From assembly GCA_030062745.1 (NCBI GenBank), contig CP099849.1, positions 10,266,144 to 10,330,143 on the forward strand: a stretch of DNA of 64,000 nucleotides. The letters run 5' to 3'. The notes beneath the pieces are model-generated. The model searched no databases, was not told the DNA's origin, and saw nothing but the letters and a program-made list of their open reading frames with translations. This stretch comes from Capitulum mitella. Lineage: Eukaryota; Arthropoda; Thecostraca; Pollicipedomorpha; Pollicipedidae. Positions 56,681-64,000 of this stretch are shown piece by piece. The translations under genes were made by a program, and so were the position numbers. Within the stretch, counting starts at the first letter, position 1, and the number at the start of each line of letters is the position of its first letter.

Positions 56681-58332
56681 CCGACGCACCCTGCACCACA
56701 CTAGCCGTCAAAACATTGGCGACAGCTGCCAAACCCCAATCGGTGATAACATATGGCAAGCTACATGCACCGGCCGATGCCAGACAACATAGGACAGAAA
56801 TCTGCAACGTCAAACGGAATACGTCGTTGAATAACTCAAGTTCCCATCTTGGAGAATCTTCCGGACGCTGTGAATCAGCTGAGGCTATTGAAGCGAGCGG
56901 ACGCACGGCCGTCCGCGTCAGACATTTCGAAGTCCGGGCCGCCGCACAGCCGGCGACAGCGTGCAGCAGAAGCGGCAGTACATCTGCAGCACGCACCGCA
57001 CGGCCTCAAGGTCGACCGGGCCCACGAAACAGCGCAGATTCGCTCCCGTTCCGCTGCGGGGTGCCGGCCCGGGCGGCCTGCAGACGGCAATCTCGCTCCT
57101 CGCCTCCTCCGACCCGCAGAGCCGGGACGGCTCGATCGTAAACATGCCATCGACTCCGTTTGCACTAAGGGCACCGCGGACGCGATAATTTCGTGGCCTT
57201 GTAGCGTTTCCACGAGTCGGCGCGGCTTTGGCGGATGTGGGCCGACGCCGGCCGATTACGCAAGCAGCCGCGGCGGCGTCCGTGCCGCACGGCCGCGGCC
57301 GCCTGGCCGTCCGCAGGCAGCGCCGAACGACCCACGCCGAACGGCTCACCGCGCGCTGCCCTCGTGAGCCCCAGAACTGACCACGGAAAACTGGTGTGCA
57401 AATGGCTAAGACGCGAATCTTCTCGTTTGCGAGTCTCGCCGCTTGTTTTCGTTTCCCTTCTTCCATTTGCGTTTCCTTTGTAGAGTATTTTACTAAAACG
57501 CGGTTTCATTACTGGCGGCATTACGATCACTTTGTTTTCTCATGATAATTAGACTTTGATGTTTTCCGATAGCGTACACTTGATTATGTCCGAAATCGCA
57601 AGCGGATGTTGATGTTACAAGACTCGCACACTTGGTAAAATGTTGTGGTTTTAATCAATTTTCCAACAACATACAAACCTTGCTGGTCATGGAAAACTAA
57701 CCCAGTTTATTTTTGTTTTCGTAACCAGTACCATCAGTTCATGGTGGACAATGTCACGTGACAAATCTATAGCATCGGTTGGTACTTGCATGTCTTCTAC
57801 TTTGGGTTTGTATGCATCAGCACGCTGTATCGATGACTCCTGTCGTGAATAAATTATTAAGCGAGGCTTGTCTTTTTCATGCGAAGGTAGCGCATTTACA
57901 GCCGTATGTCACTAAGTTACAGCCGCGGTTCAGCATTTTTTTCGCAGATAATGCGAGCTGCGTCCAAATACAATAGTTTCCATATCAACTCTGCAGTGTT
58001 CAAACATGCCATGATTTATTTGATACTTTTTTGCAAAACATGCGTGGCAAACATTTGGAATCTCAGCAATGTGGTCCAAGGTATCGAGGGAGGGTTTTAA
58101 TGCTCCTGTTATGCAAAGCTGAAACATCTAAGCTTGACTTCGAAGAGAACCACAACGAATGGAAGTGCCTTGCAAATATTCCGGGTTAAGTGGTGAAACC
58201 AAAATGGCGTTAATTTAACAGCATTTCTTTCGAATGCATCAGTCCCATCGTATCGCAAAAGTCTCTCTTTTGATAAAATTTCCGAAAGCAAAACTATGAA
58301 GCAGCATTTTCATTGTCATACATGCTCCTACT
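56681..58332. other. Intron of TspO-like gene with CpG island at 56860-57370
   Basis: A roughly 500-bp CpG-rich island is open on both strands. A - frame reads FTIEPSRLCGSEEARSE and CFVGPVDLEAVRCVLQ, which looks protein-like, but no splice pair or domain supports it. It may be an internal promoter. The rest to 58332 is AT-rich and featureless. Confidence 0.35.
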
Positions 58333-59562
58333 TTAACCCGCGCACGACCGTCCGTCTACGACAGTCACGTTCGACTGGGCGAGACGGGGTGGTTGACCGC
58401 ACCCCCTCTAATTCACGAACGGTTGGTCGCACGGTAGAAATAAGCACACCGTTGGAAAATTTGTGGCGAGCAGAGCTCGAAACTGGTCTTATTTTTTGCT
58501 TTAGATAATACGTAAGCAGTTTACGCCCAATATATGTTTTCTCATGGCCGACTTCATGAGACCGAGAAACGGCCTGAACTTCAAGGGCTGTGACTAATAA
58601 CACATAGGTAGATGCACCAAAGCACACATAAAGGTCCGCAGATGCCGATTCACGTCTAATTTCTCTGATTTGTTCAATATACACACCGAAACATTGAGTT
58701 AAAGACCGGCAATTTTCACACCGGTTGTCAGCGGGCGCCGTAGCCGTACGGAGTAAGAAACTGACAGACACTAATTTTAGCGTTCCTTTCTTTTCGCGAC
58801 ATAAGCCTATCCATATAAACTCTATTGATCTTAGTGTTTCTAGTGATGCTTTCTCATGCTTAAATTTTGGAAAAATTCATTAGTTACTTATGAAAACAAT
58901 TGGCGGAACTTTATTCGCGAGAGACTGTTCAGTTCATTTCCAAAATATGCAATTTTTCAAACCTTTTTGAGGTTCTTGGTATTACTTACGTCTGTGCAAG
59001 GCAGTTCTGCCATTTTTTACCCATTCTAAGTAATGCATCGCTGATTTTGGCGGTGGTACATTTTGGCTCCCAACAATTATTCGTGACCTGACCCCAGGTC
59101 AATGGCTGGAAGTCATTGATACTTTGCCGAATGACGGAAACTATATGTGTGCTTCACTCCAAACTAAAAATGTTATGAAAAATTCCACCAATTTCCGAAA
59201 AAATGGTGGCATGTCTTGAAAATGAGCTTGATCTTAGGTCAATGACCCAGCAAATTCCGAAATATCTGAGACAGCAGATTTGTTGCCTCTGTCCAGATCC
59301 CTAATTCCTGAAAGTATAATTGTGATATCTTGTTTTGGAAAAAAGTTACAGAACGCTAAACTTTTTTGAACATAGGTCTGTTTGACCTTACCTAGGTCAG
59401 GCACCTGACCTGATCTAAGGTCAAAGCCTTGACACATGATGTAAAAATGACCAAGCAAAAGGTAAGCGCGAATTTTCGTGGCGCTGTGTTTGTTTGTTCT
59501 CTTGCAATTAAAAAAAAATCAGGGGGGGGGCGGTCAACCGTCCCCCAGTCGGGGCGGGTTAA
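58333..59562 (-). mobile_element. TTAA family 2 element, copy B
   Basis: TTAA at 58333-58336 and 59559-59562; ends CCCGCGCACGACCG and CAGTCGGGGCGGG. It is the inverted, colinear partner of 15431-16501, for example TGATGACTAAT-free core CAAGGGCTGTGACTAATAAC and CCTAGGTCAGG. It lies in the TspO-like gene's 5-kb intron. No transposase frame is present. Confidence 0.8.
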
Positions 59563-61210
59563 CGATCATCCTGATATTTACACATAACGCTCATGTAACA
59601 AACAACCGGCGCATTATAAATGTGTTTGACGCTCTAAAGCTTCACGAAGCTCCGTTAGGAATGAGGCGACCTCCTTTCTCTTCCGCTTAATATATCACCC
59701 ACGACCGGCAGGAGAATTCCTATGAACATGCAGCCAGAATACCCGTTCACTGCGCGTGAAAGCGCTGACCTCACACGCACAAAAACTGCTGCCCTATCCC
59801 TCACCCGGAAGTCGGGTAAGTGGCCGGTTAAACGCCGTTCGTGGACTGCGGTGGGAGACTGGTGTTCTCGCCCGGACGGTGCAGTGAGGAGTCTGAAGGT
59901 CTGCGGAGGCAGAGTCTGCGGGTCTGCGACGATATAACCTGCATAAGAATATGCAGATCTACGGTGGCGGAATAAGCAAGTCTGCGGCGGCAGAATCTGC
60001 AGGTACGCAGCGGCTGAATCTGCAGGTCTACGGTGGCAGGGTCCGACTGGCGAGACGCCAGTACCGCCGGCCGTGAATTGAACGGCAAATGGCTGGAATG
60101 CAGCGGCGGGAGCTGCAAGGTCAGCCCGTTCGCAAAACGAGAACCTCAAACGCGCCGGTCTGTAAACAGGCACGACGGACATTTCCAAGCCCGGGGCACT
60201 GCATAAGCGAAGGCCGTCTCTCTTTCACTGGCGTTAATTGGCTTCATTCCGAGGAAACGAATGTGCGCTTAGTTTTGATCGTATCGCTGGTGCTACGTCC
60301 CATTCCTGTGATCGCCGGTCACATTCCTCTGATTCCGTCTCATGGGTCACATTTTGTTAGTCCGACCGCGGAGAATATTGCAAGCTTTCACAACGCGCTC
60401 GGCCGTGTAACTGTCTCTCCCAAAATGCCAGTTGGTGATCACATGCTGGACATGGTCAGCCAGCTTCAGCACTGAAATGTTTCCTGACTGAGCGGGTGGT
60501 AACGACCAGTCTTGTCTACGCGTCGTGTTGCTCGGGCGCTCCGCGGCCTAAGTCCAAAGGCTGCGCACTCTTACACTCGTTTTGTCCATCTAGCATCATC
60601 AGGGCAAGCCGGTTTGCAGCGATCTTCTAACCAGCGCCCTACCTCACCCAGACGTAGAGGTACAGCGTCAGTGGGTATCGGGCACAGAAGAGGTGACAGC
60701 TATATCCTCCTGAGCGGAGAACTAATTACTGCAGCGCCCACGCGCGGACAAATAGCCGCAGGCCTGCTGACCGTCATCAGATGCACGTGACATGATCATC
60801 GCAGGCCTTCCGCCGGAACCGTGATAAAATGGCAGCGCGATAGCGCCCGCAACCGCTGCAGGCAAAGCTCTTACGACGGGCCGGCGGCCAGTGACCTGTT
60901 GTCGACCTGGGAAGTGGCCGGCGTTTGACGGCTTACTAGAGCAGCGCGTTCTGCCACACATGAGGAGTGGGCCAGCAGAGGCGGCGTCAAACGCCAGCAG
61001 AGGCGTGAGTCGGAGCGGTTCTTTGTACCCCGAATGTTCAACGATTTGGCAAACAGCTGAACTGAGCGTTCTTCATATCCAAAGTGCCACATCCTTTTGA
61101 AGCTGCTTTCAGTGGCCCCCGAGGACATGGTAATATGGAGGATGACATGTTAACAGCCATCAGAGTTAGTAGCCGGTCGGTATAGGGAGAGTGCGACATT
61201 GTAGACGTAC
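59563..61210. other. Intron of TspO-like gene
   Basis: No exon supported. A degenerate repeat lies at 59895-60055. Confidence 0.35.
59895..60055. repeat. Degenerate GTCTGCGG.GGCAGA tandem repeat
   Basis: Units such as GTCTGCGGCGGCAGAATCTG and GATCTACGGTGGCGGAAT recur about five times, spaced roughly 30-40 bases. Confidence 0.65.
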
Positions 61211-61333
61211 CGTATATTATTGCTACCGCCATCCAAGTGTAGATAATCGCCCAGATGATGAAAGTCCAGCCAGAAGGTGTGATGAATACCTCATACTTGT
61301 TGGAAACGTTGCCTGTGGGCTGGTTGAAAATGC
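61211..61333 (-). CDS. Exon of TspO-like gene: signature GW.F..W.IIY helix
   Basis: Acceptor CTTGCTTTTCAG, donor ATACG/GTACGT; it starts with two bases of a split codon and ends in phase 1. IFNQPTGNVSNKYEVF leads into ITPSGWTFIIWAIIYTWMAV. Bacterial and animal TspO/MBR proteins share a first helix of the form P.W.F...W..LY..MG.A. TspO binds porphyrins and cholesterol-like ligands; animal members sit mainly in mitochondrial membranes, but this longer variant may differ. Joined with the four downstream exons it gives about 278 residues and around seven hydrophobic helices. The start codon is upstream and not found with certainty. Confidence 0.85.
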
Positions 61334-63209
61334 CTGAAAAGCAAGGTAACTTTCAACGATGACAGCTTGATTTCGTCGAAGCCTAATCGCATATGCATGC
61401 TGACAATAATTTCACGTATACCAGGCATTTGAGAATTCCAGGTTTGCCTAAAGAATTCATCGGTCCATTCTCTCATTGGCGGAAAGGACTATAGGCTTGC
61501 CTTGCGGCCCCTGATCGCGTCATGCAAATCCTGCGCGATTTCCATGTTCTGTCACTGCTCGTTACCAAATTTTCATCCGCAACCGAACAAATGCTCTTCC
61601 CTAGATTCTTCGCCATTCTGCCACCTATTACACTAACACCTGCGTTTGTCTATTAACCACAAGGGCACTGACACCCATTCCTTTGCGTTTGGGATTGCAT
61701 CAGGTTCCGGAGTGTCAGCCTAAGAGCACATAACCGTACAGAGAGTCAGGCACGCATGTCCTGATTTTTGAGGTGAGGTTGTCTCCTGCGGTTAAATTGC
61801 TCTTTTTCATAATACGTGTTTTTGACCGTTGCTCGTTTTTCGTAAGAACCCGCCTTCTGATGAGATTTCAGTTTGCTTCAATCCCGCAAACAATCTCTGT
61901 CTGACTGTAGAAGACCTTGTTGGTTTACATGCGCAACCTTCCGGTTGTAACAGTCTCAAATTTCCATCTTTACAGACATGGATGCAAAGCCATTGGCATG
62001 TGCCGTATACAAATCCGAATACAACCATGGGCTTGAAAACAATGAAATCTGACGAAATGGGTTCTTCCTGTAATTCCTCCAACACCGCATGTTACGTTAA
62101 CTGACCTCGACTCAGTTGACTACCCATGTCTTTTTGTCAGCAAGCACTGATATTCCGCGTTCCTTTGCGTCTCATAATGACATCATTTCATGAGATACCA
62201 AGCCCTCAGAAAATCGTCTCTGTTCTCATTGGTATACACGGCTGAGAACATCCACACCTGTGACAGTTCTGCTTATACATATTTCTGGTGTATTTACTAC
62301 GGTAAATACACCAGAAATATCTGCGTAAAGGTTTCCCTTGGCTTCTGGTCCTGTACGCTACATACTGCGCAGAGTTCAAATGCTGGAACAAAAGATGGCC
62401 GCACGAGCCCATATTCGAGTATGTACTGTAGGAAAGACACAAGAAAATCCAACAGCGCAACTGATAGCCCTATTAGAGTTTGTAACGCACCAATTCACAG
62501 TCCATCGGAACAGAAGTATAGTAACGGTTACCAGTGGTTCCGCCACACCGGGGATGCATCTCTCTCAGCTTCTGTGGAAATCATCATTACGCCTATAGCA
62601 ATGCATGGAAAGAAAGATGCTACTTGCGATCCATCTTATATTTCACTCGTCAAGCGAAGTTTCTGATGTCTGCAAAGAAACCGCGCAAGGCCTATGAGGC
62701 GGTTTCGTGAAGGAGTGATGTCAAGTACCACGATGCTATTGAGGGATACACCGTTCTGTAATGTTATATGTGGTCAAGATATGCATTTCATCACAACACA
62801 TTGTTTCTTATTCCTGTTTTCCATTGGGACACACGATTAGCATCATGCAATACGACGTAGCACAATAATATAATGCATGCATCATACAGTAATAATTCCG
62901 ATTCGACTGATTTGGGACAGTTGATACCAAAATAGGAATCTAGGTTCCAGTGATGTCATTTGGATTCAGACAACATGGGATTTTGTTACTCGAGCTGAAA
63001 CACACAGCATTACTGGAGACCAGGTTACGCGTTATCAGAAGACAAACATTTGCGAAAAACGAGCTTTTGAAGACAAAATGCATGTTCTGAAATGACCAAT
63101 GCTTTCGTCACGTGCTGAAAGTATAAATATGTGTTCATGTCAGGAGGCAAGAAAGAAAAAAAACGCCTTAAACAAACATGTGATCATGTTCTTCATGGAA
63201 AACTTGAAT
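61334..63209. other. Upstream intron or flank of TspO-like gene
   Basis: No exon with both splice sites was found. A strong hairpin lies at 62279-62320. Frames on both strands are short. Confidence 0.35.
62279..62320. repeat. Perfect hairpin, 19-bp arms, TACG loop
   Basis: ATATTTCTGGTGTATTTAC and GTAAATACACCAGAAATAT are exact reverse complements separated by four bases. It could be a small fold-back element or the stem of a structured RNA. Confidence 0.95.
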
Positions 63210-63328
63210 CAGGGGCGTAGGAACATCCAGAAAAATTGGGGGGCCAGGAATGTTTTCCGCTTAATGTTAAATTTCCCGAAAAGTGTGGGGGCCATGGCCC
63301 CCGGCTCCCCTGTTCCTACGCACATGAT
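63210..63328. repeat. Short G-rich dispersed element, copy C
   Basis: GGGGCGTAGGAACATCC at the left and CCTGTTCCTACGCACATGA at the right form inverted edges. The interior GGGGGCC, TTAAATTTCCCGAAAAGTG and GCCATGGCCCCC matches copies at 15269 and 27880. The best-preserved copy. Confidence 0.65.
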
Positions 63329-63518
63329 TTGAAACATTGTTGCTTATTCTCGGGTACGAGGTATGTACGGCTACGAAGTATGCTACTGCAGGTACCAAGA
63401 ATGATTTGAAATATTTCTCCATTTATTTTACAAGTTTTCAGAGCCCATCAACCGATTACCCAGTGGTGTAGTTTTATGAAAATGACTGATGGGCCCATTG
63501 AGCTGCTGGACAACTTAC

Positions 63519-63698
63519 CTTCCTCCAAACACGGATTTCTCTGGTATTTCATTTGGAATGGTTGTATTTTCAACGCAAAATAATGAAGCCATGCATTAAA
63601 GACACCATCCTGTCCATACATATCACATATAGATTTGTCGCCAAGCCCTGTGACTTCATGAATGTATTGCAAAGCTTTCAGCAATCTCCTATTTTCAA
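63519..63698 (-). CDS. Possible exon, family not recognised
   Basis: On the minus strand a frame reads ENRRLLKALQYIHEVTGLGD, ICDMYGQDGVFNAWLHYFAL and QPFQMKYQRNPCLEE, then a consensus donor GAAG/GTAAGT in phase 1. The amino-acid mix looks like a folded soluble protein, not a chance frame. The acceptor is uncertain (AATAG at the 63698 side). The phase fits the TspO-like exon at 61333, but nothing in it resembles a membrane segment, so it may belong to that gene's N-terminus or to a separate gene continuing beyond the window. Confidence 0.4.
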
Positions 63699-63728
63699 CT
63701 ATTATTAATCGTATTTCAAGTCTTAGCC

Positions 63729-64000
63729 TTTAAAACACATTCTAGCCAACTGCATGACCGGCGACCAAATCCAGATTAGTCAAATCCAGTCACTGATGGG
63801 ACTGGATCTGGAATCTTGGAATGGAATCACTGGAATCTTACCAAAGGAAAACAAAAATGCAGCATTTGGAGGAAACCATGCAGACTATAATGATATTCAA
63901 GCACGAACACACATCCAAACATAGCTGCAGTTTCAATATGTTCCGAGCTCATGTCACCTGCGTTGAGGCAAAAGAGACACTAATACTTATGAACTTTAAT
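63729..64000. other. Window end, no gene recognised
   Basis: AT-rich, no supportable feature. Confidence 0.3.

Noticed and set aside
56385..56996. 203-codon minus-strand hydrophobic frame
   Set aside because: Arises from repeated TGTTTCA-like units before the acceptor at 56213; lacks a protein-like pattern once the repeat is seen.

Overview
This is a window of animal nuclear DNA, most likely from an invertebrate. Genes are sparse and carry GT-AG introns from a few hundred bases to about 11 kb. They lie among TTAA-flanked DNA transposon copies, a Penelope-like fragment, a LINE fragment, minisatellites and microsatellites, and GC-rich islands stand out from an AT-richer background. There are no operons, ribosome binding sites or bacterial features. 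A crustacean or mollusc would fit, but the sequence alone does not settle the phylum.

Three protein-coding loci can be supported. (1) At 2.5-3.2 kb (+) a GC-rich single-exon Rab-like small GTPase has a one-base frameshift just before its NKxD-type motif and a C-terminal coiled coil instead of prenylation cysteines. (2) At about 22.0-37.9 kb (+) a multi-exon gene encodes a PH-like domain followed by coiled coils; its last six exons are phase-compatible, and a possible internal first exon at 32.6 kb would give a form without the front of the PH domain. (3) At 50.8-61.3 kb (-) five phase-compatible exons encode a multi-pass membrane protein related to TspO/MBR (tryptophan-rich sensory protein), with extra C-terminal helices. 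A sixth possible exon lies at 63.5-63.7 kb (-).

Layout: 0-1.2 kb, end of a TTAA element; 1.9-3.9 kb, CpG-rich GTPase locus; 4.7-9 kb, dispersed repeats and a long degenerate GGGGCCCC-core array; 9-15 kb, mostly featureless with a possible GC-rich first exon near 12.6 kb; 15.4-16.5 kb, second TTAA family; 19.4-20.6 kb, TTAA family 1; 21.8-37.9 kb, PH/coiled-coil gene with a family 1 copy in its large intron; 39.7-49.5 kb, gene-poor repeats; 50.8-61.3 kb, TspO-like gene with both element families inside its introns.

Two patterns stand out. First, minisatellites repeatedly abut splice junctions: at least five junctions in the two spliced genes, on opposite strands, have tandem arrays whose units copy the junction. 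The clearest is a 57-bp unit repeated 12 times that carries the exon end plus its GTGAGC donor. Second, both TTAA element families are loaded with AGGTCA nuclear-receptor half-sites, including perfect DR1 and IR3 arrangements, so each insertion would bring a ready-made cluster of candidate receptor sites.
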